NCBI GenBank assembly: GCA_947491755.1
Contig: CANLKV010000001.1
Span: 963,446 to 1,027,445, forward strand
Direction of reading: 5' to 3'
From: an uncultured Nonlabens sp.
GTDB lineage: Bacteria > Bacteroidota > Bacteroidia > Flavobacteriales > Flavobacteriaceae
Length of the DNA stretch: 64,000 nt
Under the pieces are notes generated by a model that was given only the letters and a program-made list of their open reading frames with translations, had not been told where the DNA came from and made no database searches. Below are positions 18,360 through 27,526 of the stretch, in pieces. The number at the start of each line of letters is the position of its first letter. Position 1 is the first letter of the stretch. The position numbers and the translations under genes are program-made.

Positions 18360-19517
18360 ATGAAAACAGTTTTATTAAGCTTACTCACCATAGTGGTTTT
18401 TTTGTTCAGTCTAGTTCCTGCAATGGCACAAGAATCCCGCCCTATAACTACCGCACTACCTTTTTTGAGAATTGCCGGTGACCCCAGAGCCGCTGGTATG
18501 GGTGACATGGGAGTTGCAACCAGTCCAGATGCCTGGAGCCAGCAATGGAATCCTGCAAAGTACTCTTTTATGGAAAGAGAGCAAATGGTAGGTGTCGCAT
18601 ATACCCCTTATCTAGGGCAATTGGTCAATGATATAGGAATAGGGCAATTAGTTTATGCAAATAGAATTAATGAGCAAAGTGCTTTTGCGGCTAGCTTAAG
18701 ATACTTTGGGTTAGGGACTATATTTCTAACACAGGATGGAGAGACAGGAACGGAAGAGAACCCTAACGAGTTTGTGCTGGATGGGTCCTATTCTCTTAAA
18801 CTTTCTGAACGATTCTCAATGGCGGTTACAGGTAGGTTTTTGCGCAGCGACTTGCGCATACAGTCTCAAAATGCAGATGCTAGTGCAGGGAGTACCTTCA
18901 GCGTGGGTGTGGCTGGGTATTATCAAAGCGAGGAAGTGGCTATAGGTAACACCTACGGTAGATATCGCGCTGGATTTAATGTGTCTAACATAGGGCCCAA
19001 AATAAGCTATGATCAAGGTGGTAGAGAGAACTTTATACCAACCAACCTAGGTCTAGGTGGTGGTGTGGACTTTTTTCTTAATGATGGATTCAGTAAAATA
19101 GGAGTAACTGCCGAGTTTAATAAGCTACTCGTCCCATCTCAACAGGATTTTGATAATGATGGAGACATCGATGCAGAGGATAACATTCAATACGATGATA
19201 TAGGATTTATATCAGGGATTTTTCAATCTTTCGGCGATGCAGATGGTGGTTTTTCTGAAGAATTGAGAGAGGTAACATGGGCACTAGGGGCAGAGTATAC
19301 TTATGATGACAGTTTTGCTGCTAGGTTAGGTTATTTTAATGAAGCGTCAGATAAAGGAGGTCGCAAGTTTTTATCATTAGGAGCGGGCTTCAAATTTTCA
19401 GAGATCAATGTTGATCTGTCTTATTTATTTTCCACAGGAACTATACAGTCTCCATTAGAGGGAACCTTAAGATTTGGCCTTACATTTAACTTCGGTGACG
19501 AGTTTACAGAATATTAG
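18360..19517 (+). CDS. porV: Type IX secretion outer-membrane protein PorV (LptO)
   Basis: A 385-residue beta-barrel protein of the FadL-like PorV family. It has a signal peptide ending AMAQ (about residue 23), then RPITTALPFLRIAGDPRAAG and MGVATSPDAWSQQWNPAKY, which are near-invariant in PorV. PorV carries secreted proteins from the SprA translocon to PorU at the outer membrane. It follows porU after 40 bp, so the two are probably one transcript. The reading frame continues open past the TAG stop into the N-terminal part of cdd. Confidence 0.95.
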   Translation: MKTVLLSLLTIVVFLFSLVPAMAQESRPITTALPFLRIAGDPRAAGMGDMGVATSPDAWSQQWNPAKYSFMEREQMVGVAYTPYLGQLVNDIGIGQLVYANRINEQSAFAASLRYFGLGTIFLTQDGETGTEENPNEFVLDGSYSLKLSERFSMAVTGRFLRSDLRIQSQNADASAGSTFSVGVAGYYQSEEVAIGNTYGRYRAGFNVSNIGPKISYDQGGRENFIPTNLGLGGGVDFFLNDGFSKIGVTAEFNKLLVPSQQDFDNDGDIDAEDNIQYDDIGFISGIFQSFGDADGGFSEELREVTWALGAEYTYDDSFAARLGYFNEASDKGGRKFLSLGAGFKFSEINVDLSYLFSTGTIQSPLEGTLRFGLTFNFGDEFTEY

Positions 19518-19598
19518 ATTATCAAAAAGATTAACATTCATACGATTATTGACGTCTTCGATAATCGAGACCAGTTAGATGACGCATCAAAAAGGTTG

Positions 19599-20003
19599 AT
19601 GGATCAGGCATTTATAGCCAGGTCTAATGCCTATGCGCCCTATTCAAAATTTACAGTGGGTTGTGCCATCCTTTTAGAAAACGGAGAGATCATCCACGGC
19701 AACAATCAGGAAAATGCGGCGTATCCTTCTGGATTATGTGCAGAGCGTGTCGCGATATTTGCTGCTGGAGCTAATTATCCAGGGGTCGCCGTGACCAGTA
19801 TGGCTATTACTGCCAGTCCTATAGATGATAGTTTTGAGAAGCCTGTACCTCCCTGTGGCGCTTGCCGCCAGTCAATTGCAGAGTATGAACTGCGTCAGGA
19901 AAAACCTATAGAGATTTATTTTATGGGAGCGGCGGGAAAGGTAGCCAGAGCAAATTCATTGAGTGATTTACTCCCCTTAATTTTCGATCGTAATTATCTG
20001 TAG
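19599..20003 (+). CDS. cdd: Cytidine deaminase (start uncertain)
   Basis: A zinc-dependent cytidine/deoxycytidine deaminase of pyrimidine salvage. It shows AYAPYSKFTVG, the HxE-equivalent segment GLCAERVAIF and the PPCGACRQ zinc motif. The ATG at 19599 (or TTG at 19596) gives about 135 residues, the length of the B. subtilis enzyme. The same frame stays open upstream to the porV stop, and residues from 19518 (IIKKINIHTIIDVFDNRDQL) look like the N-terminal extension usual in Bacteroidota Cdd proteins. No ATG, GTG or TTG starts that extension, only ATT or ATC. Confidence 0.9.
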   Translation: MDQAFIARSNAYAPYSKFTVGCAILLENGEIIHGNNQENAAYPSGLCAERVAIFAAGANYPGVAVTSMAITASPIDDSFEKPVPPCGACRQSIAEYELRQEKPIEIYFMGAAGKVARANSLSDLLPLIFDRNYL

Positions 20004-20104
20004 ATATTTACATGAATATAGGTTTTCCTTTATCCTTTTTTCAGTTATTTTTGTTTTCCGTTTTTAAAATGGATATCGAGGTCCTGCGGGATCGTTTTTA
20101 AGTT

Positions 20105-20120
20105 CGCTTTCGCGAAAGCG
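20105..20120. repeat. CGCTTTCGCGAAAGCG palindrome, copy 5 (intergenic)
   Basis: Exact copy between cdd and pdhA, 20 bp upstream of the pdhA start. Confidence 0.95.
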
Positions 20121-20139
20121 GAATAAATCAATACCTTAA

Positions 20140-21138
20140 ATGAAAAAAGTAACAAAAGAGGTTTTATTAAACTGGTACGAGGACATGTTGTTCTGGAGAA
20201 AGTTTGAGGACAAACTAGCACAGGTTTACATCCAGCAAAAGGTACGTGGGTTCTTGCACCTTTATAACGGACAAGAGGCGATTCTTGCAGGAGCGTTACA
20301 CGCAATGGAATTAGGAAAAGATAAGATGATAACCGCTTATCGCAACCACGTACAACCCATAGGAATGGGCGTTGATCCTAAAAAAGTAATGGCAGAGTTG
20401 TATGGTAAAGCAACGGGTACCTCACAGGGACTGGGTGGTTCTATGCACATATTTTCTAAAGAGCATCATTTTTATGGTGGTCACGGTATTGTAGGGGGAC
20501 AAATTCCCCTAGGTGCTGGAATAGCTTTTGGAGATAAATACCACAATCGCGATGCGGTAACCTTGACCTTTTTTGGTGATGGGGCGGCACGTCAGGGATC
20601 TTTACATGAAACTTTCAACCTGGCAATGTTATGGAACTTACCGGTGGTTTTTTGTGTAGAAAATAATGGCTATGCCATGGGTACCAGCGTTGCAAGAACA
20701 GCAAATCACACAGATATATGGAAGCTAGGTCTAGGTTATGAAATGCCGTGTGGACCAGTAGATGCCATGGATCCAGAGAAGGTGGCCGAAGCCATGCATG
20801 AGGCAATTGAACGTGCTAGATCTGGTGGTGGTCCTACCTTTTTAGAACTTAAAACCTACCGTTATAGAGGTCACTCGATGAGTGATGCTCAAAAATACCG
20901 CACAAAAGACGAGGTAGCAGAATATCAAAAAATCGATCCTATTACTCAGGTTAAGGATAGATTGATGAAAGAGCACGGCGTTAAGGAAGCAGACATAAAG
21001 GTAATCGATAAGCGTGTTAAAGCAAAAGTAAGTGAGTGTGAGAAGTTTGCAGAAGACTCTCCGTTCCCAGAAAAGAGCGTCATGTACGATGCGGTTTATG
21101 AGCAAGAAGATTACCCATTTTTACCTTCAAAATTATAG
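20140..21138 (+). CDS. pdhA: Pyruvate dehydrogenase E1 component, alpha subunit
   Basis: A 332-residue thiamine-diphosphate enzyme subunit. Recognisable are YRNHVQPIGMG, the GGSMH and GGHGIVGGQIPLGAG loops, the ThDP-binding motif GDGAARQG followed by ENNGYAMGTS, and the phosphorylation-loop-like YRYRGHSMSDAQ. It decarboxylates pyruvate and passes the acetyl group to E2. It is followed 3 bp later by the E2 gene; the E1-beta and E3 genes are not in this window. Confidence 0.95.
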   Translation: MKKVTKEVLLNWYEDMLFWRKFEDKLAQVYIQQKVRGFLHLYNGQEAILAGALHAMELGKDKMITAYRNHVQPIGMGVDPKKVMAELYGKATGTSQGLGGSMHIFSKEHHFYGGHGIVGGQIPLGAGIAFGDKYHNRDAVTLTFFGDGAARQGSLHETFNLAMLWNLPVVFCVENNGYAMGTSVARTANHTDIWKLGLGYEMPCGPVDAMDPEKVAEAMHEAIERARSGGGPTFLELKTYRYRGHSMSDAQKYRTKDEVAEYQKIDPITQVKDRLMKEHGVKEADIKVIDKRVKAKVSECEKFAEDSPFPEKSVMYDAVYEQEDYPFLPSKL

Positions 21139-21141
21139 ACA

Positions 21142-22791
21142 ATGGCAGAAGTAATAAACATGCCGCGATTGAGTGACACCATGGAAGAAGGGGTCGTCGC
21201 AGCGTGGTTGAAGAAAGTAGGAGACAGCGTAGAAGAAGGAGATATACTTGCCGAAATTGAGACCGATAAGGCCACGATGGAGTTTGAATCATTTCACTCT
21301 GGAACCTTGCTGCACATAGGTATTCAAGAGGGAGAAACTGCACCTGTAGATCAATTGCTCGCAATTATAGGAGAAGAAGGTGAAGATATTGAAGCATTAA
21401 TTAACGGCAGTAGCTCTAGCGATACATCAACATCTGATAAATCTGTTGATAGCCCAGCACCAGCCGCAGAGGAAAGCAACAATATAGACAGCACCAGTAG
21501 TAGCGACGAGTTGCCAGAGGGTGTTGAGATTATAACCATGCCACGATTGAGTGACACCATGGAAGAAGGTACAGTAGCCTCATGGTTGATCAAAGAAGGT
21601 GACAGTGTAGAAGAAGGCGATATTCTTGCCGAGATCGAGACTGATAAGGCAACCATGGAATTTGAGTCTTTTCATAAAGGGACCCTTCTTAAAATAGGAA
21701 TCCAAGAAGGAGAGACTGCAGCGGTAGACTCTCTACTTGCAATCATAGGCCCTGCAGGCACAGATGTATCATCTATCAATTTGAATACTACATCTGGAAA
21801 AAAAGAAACAGCTAAAGAAGAAAAGCTGCAGCAAGAAGAAGCACCTAAAGCAACTGCTGAACCAAAGTCTGTTCCAGACTACTCTGGTCCAAAAGAGAGT
21901 TCGACACCTGTAGAACAATCCCGTGGTGATGGCGGTAGAATTTTTGCGTCGCCACTGGCAAAGAAAATGGCCGCAGATAAAGGTATCGATCTAACAGCTG
22001 TCACCGGTACAGGTGAGAACGGTCGAGTTACTAAAAAAGATATTGAGAACTATAAACCTAGTACTGCAGCCGCGTCAAGTGCGCAGGCTAGATTTGAGCC
22101 TGTTGGGACGGAAACCTGGGAGGAAGTTCCTAACTCGCAAATGCGTAAAACGATTGCAAAACGTTTAGGCCAATCTAAGTTTACAGCACCACATTATTAT
22201 CTTGGGCTGGATCTAGACATGGATAATGCTATTGCCAGTCGTAAAGCGATTAATGAGTTGCCAGATACTAAGGTAAGTTTTAATGATATGGTAATTAAGG
22301 CAGCTGCTATGGCGCTGCGTTTGCACCCTAAAGTTAATACGTCGTGGACAGATAATGCAACTAGAATTGCAAAGCATATCAATATAGGTGTTGCTGTCGC
22401 GGTAGAGGATGGATTGCTTGTTCCTGTATTGCCATTTGCAGATCAAATGAGCTTGCAACAGATAGGTAGCAAGGTTAAAGAGCTGGCTGGTAAAGCCCGC
22501 AGTAAAAAACTACAACCTAGCGAGATGGAAGGAAGTACCTTTACAATATCTAATTTAGGAATGTTTGGTATTACTGAGTTTACATCGATCATTAATCAAC
22601 CTAATAGTGCGATTATGTCAGTAGGTGCGATCGTTCAAAAGCCTGTTGTTAAAGACGGTCAGATCGTTGTAGGCAACGTTATGAAAATAACGCTTGCGTG
22701 CGATCATCGCACAGTAGACGGTGCAACGGGAGCCGCTTTCTTGCAAACATTCAAGTCCTATATTGAGAATCCTATTGTGATGTATGTATAA
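21142..22791 (+). CDS. pdhC: Pyruvate dehydrogenase E2, dihydrolipoamide acetyltransferase
   Basis: A 549-residue E2 with two lipoyl domains (about 1-80 and 132-210). Each has the lipoylated lysine in ETDKATMEFES, and the two copies are nearly identical at the protein level. A Ser/Thr/Ala/Glu-rich linker, a peripheral subunit-binding domain (about 265-302, IFASPLAKKMAADKG) and a catalytic domain with active-site His in DHRTVDG (residue 522) follow. It transfers acetyl groups to CoA. It directly follows pdhA and ends at a strong terminator. Confidence 0.95.
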   Translation: MAEVINMPRLSDTMEEGVVAAWLKKVGDSVEEGDILAEIETDKATMEFESFHSGTLLHIGIQEGETAPVDQLLAIIGEEGEDIEALINGSSSSDTSTSDKSVDSPAPAAEESNNIDSTSSSDELPEGVEIITMPRLSDTMEEGTVASWLIKEGDSVEEGDILAEIETDKATMEFESFHKGTLLKIGIQEGETAAVDSLLAIIGPAGTDVSSINLNTTSGKKETAKEEKLQQEEAPKATAEPKSVPDYSGPKESSTPVEQSRGDGGRIFASPLAKKMAADKGIDLTAVTGTGENGRVTKKDIENYKPSTAAASSAQARFEPVGTETWEEVPNSQMRKTIAKRLGQSKFTAPHYYLGLDLDMDNAIASRKAINELPDTKVSFNDMVIKAAAMALRLHPKVNTSWTDNATRIAKHINIGVAVAVEDGLLVPVLPFADQMSLQQIGSKVKELAGKARSKKLQPSEMEGSTFTISNLGMFGITEFTSIINQPNSAIMSVGAIVQKPVVKDGQIVVGNVMKITLACDHRTVDGATGAAFLQTFKSYIENPIVMYV

Positions 22792-22811
22792 TGGGTCTTC
22801 AGTAAAAAAGT

Positions 22812-22843
22812 AAATGCCACCTTTAAAAGGTGGCATTTTTTTT
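22812..22843 (+). terminator. Intrinsic terminator downstream of pdhC
   Basis: AAATGCCACCTT pairs with AAGGTGGCATTT around a 3-nt loop and is followed by a T-run. It ends the pdhA-pdhC transcript. Confidence 0.92.
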
Positions 22844-22915
22844 ATCTTTTGGTTCTACCTGCTGTTGGAAGAAGCAGTTCTTAATTTCTTATTTTTACTT
22901 TCTTAATAATCAATC

Positions 22916-23899
22916 ATGAAAAAAATAGTACTTATCATCGCTGCGGCTATAATGGTCTCTTGCGGTACATCAAACCGTGTAGAATCATTAAATAAAACGA
23001 CTACAACGGTCAATAAGAAACGTATTAAACTACCATCGAGCAATCCCACCCAGCTGGCACTTGATGTTCAATATTTAGCAAGTGATGAGCTAATGGGGCG
23101 CGATACAGGCTCAGAAGGTATAGATAAGGCAGCTACTTACTTAAAAGAACGTTTTGAATCTATAGGTATTGAACCTTACGGCGATACTTACTTTCATACT
23201 TTTGATACGGGTAAAATCAGGGGAAAAAATGTTGTGGCGGTTATAAACGGTTCTGATAAAGTACTGAATAAAGAAACTGTAGTTATAGGTGCGCATTACG
23301 ATCATATAGGAATTATACAGGCCATAGAGGGCGACAGTATAGCAAATGGAGCAAATGACAATGCAACAGGTACTGCTAGTGTCATGGCTATGGCGCAGTT
23401 ATTTAAAACAATTGATTTCAATAGACGTAAGGTTGTTTTTGCTCTTTTTTCTGCCGAAGAAAAAGGGCTTGTTGGATCTCGTGAGCTGGCTCAACAAATG
23501 AAGGCTAATGGAGAAAATGTAGTAGCTATGGTCAATTTTGAAATGACAGGAACACCTATGGTAGGCAAGGATTACATTGCCTATTTAACAGGTTATGATA
23601 CCTCAAATATGGGCGAGATCCTGAACCGAGAAAACGAGAGTCGCGTTGTTACTGCAAAGTTAGATGCTGCTGCAAAACTTAATTTATTCAAGCGCTCCGA
23701 TAACTATCCGTTTTATGAGGTATTCAAAGTACCGTCTCAGACCATTAGCACTTTTGATTTCACAAATTTTGATGAATACCACAAGGTGGGTGATGAGATA
23801 AGTGGCATTGATGCAAAGCACATGTCACAAGTGGTTGACGCGGTGCTGCCTGGAGTATTTTTTATCGTTAATGAAGAAGGGCTTGTACTGAAAAATTAG
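22916..23899 (+). CDS. M28 family zinc aminopeptidase, lipoprotein
   Basis: A 327-residue protein with lipobox IMVSC (Cys 16), so it is probably anchored in the outer or inner membrane facing the periplasm. The M28 di-zinc site is visible as GAHYDHIG (His, Asp), NGANDNATG (bridging Asp), FSAEEKGLVGS (catalytic Glu pair) and a later YPFYEVFKVPSQT. Such enzymes remove N-terminal residues from peptides. It has its own terminators and appears monocistronic. Confidence 0.9.
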   Translation: MKKIVLIIAAAIMVSCGTSNRVESLNKTTTTVNKKRIKLPSSNPTQLALDVQYLASDELMGRDTGSEGIDKAATYLKERFESIGIEPYGDTYFHTFDTGKIRGKNVVAVINGSDKVLNKETVVIGAHYDHIGIIQAIEGDSIANGANDNATGTASVMAMAQLFKTIDFNRRKVVFALFSAEEKGLVGSRELAQQMKANGENVVAMVNFEMTGTPMVGKDYIAYLTGYDTSNMGEILNRENESRVVTAKLDAAAKLNLFKRSDNYPFYEVFKVPSQTISTFDFTNFDEYHKVGDEISGIDAKHMSQVVDAVLPGVFFIVNEEGLVLKN

Positions 23900-23956
23900 T
23901 CACAACTCTCATAAACATTAAGGCCTTTTCCATAGGCCTATTTTCAACAGTAGTTC

Positions 23957-24010
23957 AAAGGGTGATGGATGATGCTTTCGCGAAAGCGAAACTTCTATCA
24001 CCCTTTTTTT
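23957..24010 (+). terminator. Intrinsic terminator with a palindrome copy in its loop
   Basis: AAAGGGTGAT (23957-23966) pairs with ATCACCCTTT (23997-24006), followed by a run of T. The 30-nt loop contains the GCTTTCGCGAAAGC palindrome, which would form a second hairpin on top. It lies downstream of the M28 peptidase gene. Confidence 0.85.
23974..23987. repeat. GCTTTCGCGAAAGC palindrome, copy 6 (in terminator loop)
   Basis: Exact 14-bp core; the left outer base is T instead of C. It is embedded in the terminator at 23957-24010. Confidence 0.93.
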
Positions 24011-24337
24011 TTATCCAATAAAATCGGTGCTTATTCCTGCGCTTATGGAAGATTAATAAGCAACTTTTTTTATTAATCGAACGATAAAGAAGCCTTAGTC
24101 TACCCATAAAGAGCCAATTAATAGTTGTATACATCCTGTCCGTGTTTTCAAAACCATCTCTATAATGGGTATATAAACCGTAATCTTTAGAGAATTATAT
24201 GCAGGTTTGATAGGATTATCATCGTGTGAGCAGTTATGATAACTTTTGCAAATCAATAGATTATTATTATCAATAAAACCATTAACTATAGCATTTAGTA
24301 ATTGATCATTTTTGGGGTAACATTAAACACATACGTT

Positions 24338-26635
24338 ATGCGAAAAAAGATAATACTCATTAGCGCTGTATTGATTACTTCAATAGTAGTGCTCGCCGTC
24401 ACTAGACCTAACTTAAATTTTAACGATACCGCCGTGGCAGATGCTGGAGAATCAGGTGGATGCCCCTTTGGTTTTGATAAATTAGGTAGTGCTGGTATAG
24501 CCACATCTACCTCTTCAAAAACAAATCAAGAGTGGTTTCCTAATGCGCTTGATCTAAGTGTGCTCAGACAAAATAGTACAGAGTCAAACCCGCTAGGTGC
24601 TGATTTTAATTATAAGGAAAAGTTTGAAAGTATTGACTATGTCGCGCTCAAAAAGGATATAGAACAAGTACTGACAGACTCACAAGAATGGTGGCCGGCA
24701 GATTTTGGGAATTATGGAGGTTTGTTCATACGCATGGCCTGGCACAGTGCGGGTACTTATCGTACAGGTGACGGTAGAGGAGGTACGAGAGAAGGGAAGC
24801 AACGTTTTGCTCCTCAAAATAGCTGGCCTGACAACGCAAACCTAGACAAGGCCCGTAGACTGCTGTGGCCCGTTAAACAAAAGTACGGTCAAAAAATATC
24901 TTGGGCAGACCTTATGATCCTTGCTGGGAATGTTTCTTTTGAAAGTATGGGTTTTGAGACACTAGGTTTTGCCGCTGGTAGAGAAGACACTTGGGAACCA
25001 CAGAGTAGTGTTTACTGGGGATCAGAGAATGAGATGCTAGCATCAGAGCGATTTAATGAGGACAGAGAGCTAGAGCAGCCGCTCGCAGCTGTGCAAATGG
25101 GTTTAATATATGTAAACCCAGAAGGTCCAGATGGAAATCCAGACCCTGTCCTTGCGGCAGCAGATATACGGCAAACTTTTGCTCGAATGGGAATGAATGA
25201 TGAAGAGACCGTCGCACTTATTGCTGGTGGTCATACTCTAGGAAAAACACATGGTGCCGCAGGCGGCGATAATCTAGGGGAAGTACCAGAAAATGCCTCT
25301 ATCGATCAACAAGGTCTGGGCTGGAGTAATAGCTACAAATCAGGAAAAGGAGCAGACGCTATAACCTCTGGTCTGGAAGTTACATGGACGCTTACACCCA
25401 CCCAGTGGAGTAATGGATACTTTAAAAGCTTGTTTGAAAATGAATGGAAACTTGTCAAGAGTCCCGGTGGTGCACATCAATATGAAGCAGTAAATCCAGA
25501 AAAAATGTACCCGCATGCCTTTGACAAAGATAAAATGGTAAAACCTACCATGCTGGTAACAGATTTATCCATGATTAAAGACCCAGAGTATCGTAAAATT
25601 TCCAAGAGATTTTATGAGGACCCAGCAGCTTTTGAAAAAGCCTTTGCAAAAGCTTGGTTTAAATTGACCCATAGAGACATGGGGCCACGCTCCACCTACT
25701 TAGGTCCAGAGGTGCCCACAGAGCAATTTAACTGGCAAGATCCTATACCGGTACTAGATCACAAACTGGCTACCACAGGTGAAATTGAAGGCCTCAAAAC
25801 AAAAATAAGAGAGAGTGGTCTTTCTACTGTAGAGTTAGTTACTACAGCATGGAACGCTGCTGCGACATACCGTCATGGTGATAGAAGGGGTGGTGCTAAT
25901 GGCGCACGAATAAAATTAGAGCCACAGATCAACTGGGAGTCAAATAATCCACCACAATTGCGTAAAGTGCTGCGCACTTATGAAAAAATCAAAGCAGATT
26001 TTGATAACGGTAACAAAAAAATCTCTATTGCAGATCTTATCGTGCTAGGCGGAAATGTGGCCATCGAGGATGCTGCCCGCAAGGCTGGATTTACTGTAAA
26101 AGTACCATTCAACCCGGGTCGGATGGATGCTTTACAAGAATCTACAGATATGGAAGGTATGAACCTATTAGAACCTATCGCAGATGGATTTACTAATTAT
26201 CAGAAAAAGGAATACACATTGACACCAGAGCAACTGCTAGTCGATCGAGCACAGCAACTAACCCTTACAGCACCAGAAATGACAGTACTAGTAGGAGGTA
26301 TGAGAGTCCTGGGTGCTAATTATGATGGGTCTTATACCGGCGTATTCACAGATCAACTAGGGACGCTGACAAATGATTTCTATAGAAATCTGTTAAGCAT
26401 GGATTATAAATGGAAGAAAGTAGAAGGCGATTATAATGCATATGAAGTTATAAGTCGCGCTACCGATAATGTAAAGTGGAATGCAACGCGTACAGATCTT
26501 ATCTTCGGTTCAAACTCTGAACTGCGAGCGTTATCAGAGGTGTATGCAAGCGATGACGCGCGCGAGCGGTTTGTTAAGGACTTTGTGGCCGCCTGGCACA
26601 AAGTGATGAACCTAGATCGTTTTGACTTGCAGTAA
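24338..26635 (+). CDS. katG: Catalase-peroxidase KatG with N-terminal export signal
   Basis: A 765-residue bifunctional catalase-peroxidase that removes H2O2. The distal haem site [11 protein letters not shown] has Arg132, Trp135 and His136. The Tyr of the Met-Tyr-Trp adduct lies in [11 protein letters not shown], the Met in [10 protein letters not shown], and the proximal His region is [12 protein letters not shown]. Both the N-terminal haem domain and the C-terminal pseudo-domain are present. Unlike cytosolic KatG it begins with a hydrophobic segment (about residues 4-20) after MRKK, so it is probably periplasmic or membrane-anchored. I prefer the ATG at 24338; a TTG at 24302 would put unrelated residues before the signal. 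Confidence 0.94.
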   Translation: MRKKIILISAVLITSIVVLAVTRPNLNFNDTAVADAGESGGCPFGFDKLGSAGIATSTSSKTNQEWFPNALDLSVLRQNSTESNPLGADFNYKEKFESIDYVALKKDIEQVLTDSQEWWPADFGNYGGLFIRMAWHSAGTYRTGDGRGGTREGKQRFAPQNSWPDNANLDKARRLLWPVKQKYGQKISWADLMILAGNVSFESMGFETLGFAAGREDTWEPQSSVYWGSENEMLASERFNEDRELEQPLAAVQMGLIYVNPEGPDGNPDPVLAAADIRQTFARMGMNDEETVALIAGGHTLGKTHGAAGGDNLGEVPENASIDQQGLGWSNSYKSGKGADAITSGLEVTWTLTPTQWSNGYFKSLFENEWKLVKSPGGAHQYEAVNPEKMYPHAFDKDKMVKPTMLVTDLSMIKDPEYRKISKRFYEDPAAFEKAFAKAWFKLTHRDMGPRSTYLGPEVPTEQFNWQDPIPVLDHKLATTGEIEGLKTKIRESGLSTVELVTTAWNAAATYRHGDRRGGANGARIKLEPQINWESNNPPQLRKVLRTYEKIKADFDNGNKKISIADLIVLGGNVAIEDAARKAGFTVKVPFNPGRMDALQESTDMEGMNLLEPIADGFTNYQKKEYTLTPEQLLVDRAQQLTLTAPEMTVLVGGMRVLGANYDGSYTGVFTDQLGTLTNDFYRNLLSMDYKWKKVEGDYNAYEVISRATDNVKWNATRTDLIFGSNSELRALSEVYASDDARERFVKDFVAAWHKVMNLDRFDLQ

Positions 26636-26653
26636 TCCTGTAATATTAATTAG

Positions 26654-26688
26654 AAAAAGGCTGTCTCCTAAAAGAGATAGCCTTTTTT
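26654..26688 (+). terminator. Intrinsic terminator downstream of katG
   Basis: AAAAAGGCTGTCTC pairs with GAGATAGCCTTTTT (one G-T pair) around a 6-nt loop and ends in a T-run. Confidence 0.9.
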
Positions 26689-26788
26689 AGTTAAATCTAT
26701 TTATCAAACTATAATTAAGCAGCGATCCATTAATTGATGCTTAATTTTACATCACTAGATATCAAAATATCAACCTTAGACAAATCAC

Positions 26789-27472
26789 ATGAGTAAAAAT
26801 ATAGTAATCACAGGTACCAGCAGAGGGATAGGGTATGAGTTAGCAAAATTATTTGCAGATAGAGGGGATCGAGTAATGGCGCTTTCGCGAAAGCAAAATT
26901 CCATCAACGACTTAAATAATGATAGAATTACTGCGGTCTCCTGTGATCTTGCAGTAGAATCAAGTATAACCGAAGCGGTAGAGCAAGTTAAAGCGCAATT
27001 TGAACACGTGGACATACTAATTCATAATGCAGGGATGCTGGTCAACAAACCATTTGAAGAATTGACCAAGGAAGACTTCTTGAATTGTTATGAGGTAAAC
27101 GTTTTTGGTGTGGCAGCGCTTACACAAGCGCTTATACCCTCCATGGTAAAAGAATCACATGTTCTTGCTATTAGTTCTATGGGTGGTATTCAAGGTAGCG
27201 CAAAATTTCCAGGGCTTGCTGCATACAGTAGCGCAAAAGGCGCTGTTATTACTCTCTTTGAATTACTCGCAGAAGAATACAAAGAAAGCGGCCCGTCCTT
27301 CAACACGCTCGCTCTAGGTGCGGTACAAACTGAAATGCTTGCCGAAGCTTTTCCAGGTTATGAAGCACCACTGCAGCCTCAAGAAATGGCCCAGTATATC
27401 ATGGATTTCTCGCTTACTGGAAATAAATTTTATAACGGTAAAACTCTCGAGGTAAGTTCTAGCACTCCATAA
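26789..27472 (+). CDS. Short-chain dehydrogenase/reductase
   Basis: A 227-residue classical SDR: nucleotide motif TGTSRGIG (8-15), HNAG (79-82), catalytic Ser129/130, Tyr146 and Lys150 (YSSAK). The substrate is unknown. The residues after the second beta strand, ALSRKQ (31-36), sit where NADP(H)-specific SDRs carry basic residues, and here they are encoded by palindrome copy 7. The repeat thus overlaps a functional cofactor loop. It converges on purK. Confidence 0.88.
   Translation: MSKNIVITGTSRGIGYELAKLFADRGDRVMALSRKQNSINDLNNDRITAVSCDLAVESSITEAVEQVKAQFEHVDILIHNAGMLVNKPFEELTKEDFLNCYEVNVFGVAALTQALIPSMVKESHVLAISSMGGIQGSAKFPGLAAYSSAKGAVITLFELLAEEYKESGPSFNTLALGAVQTEMLAEAFPGYEAPLQPQEMAQYIMDFSLTGNKFYNGKTLEVSSSTP
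26881..26894. repeat. GCTTTCGCGAAAGC palindrome, copy 7 (in SDR gene)
   Basis: Exact 14-bp core, with C on the left and A on the right. Read as A-L-S-R-K-Q. Confidence 0.93.
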
Positions 27473-27526
27473 TACACAGGGACATTATCAATATTGCAGC
27501 AACTTACTATTTTTTGAATAAGGTAG

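Larger units (their letters stand above)
23900..24337. other. 438-bp gap between the M28 peptidase gene and katG
   Basis: The first part (about 23918-23935) holds a weak AGGCC/GGCCT hairpin followed by TATTTT, then the terminator with palindrome copy 6. The remaining roughly 320 bp to katG is AT-rich with no convincing gene. It must contain the katG promoter, but I find no clean TTTG/TAnnTTTG pair and recognise no regulator site. Confidence 0.6.

Noticed and set aside
24302..24337. TTG start at 24302 for katG
   Set aside because: It adds 12 unrelated residues before a normal signal segment; the ATG at 24338 is simpler.
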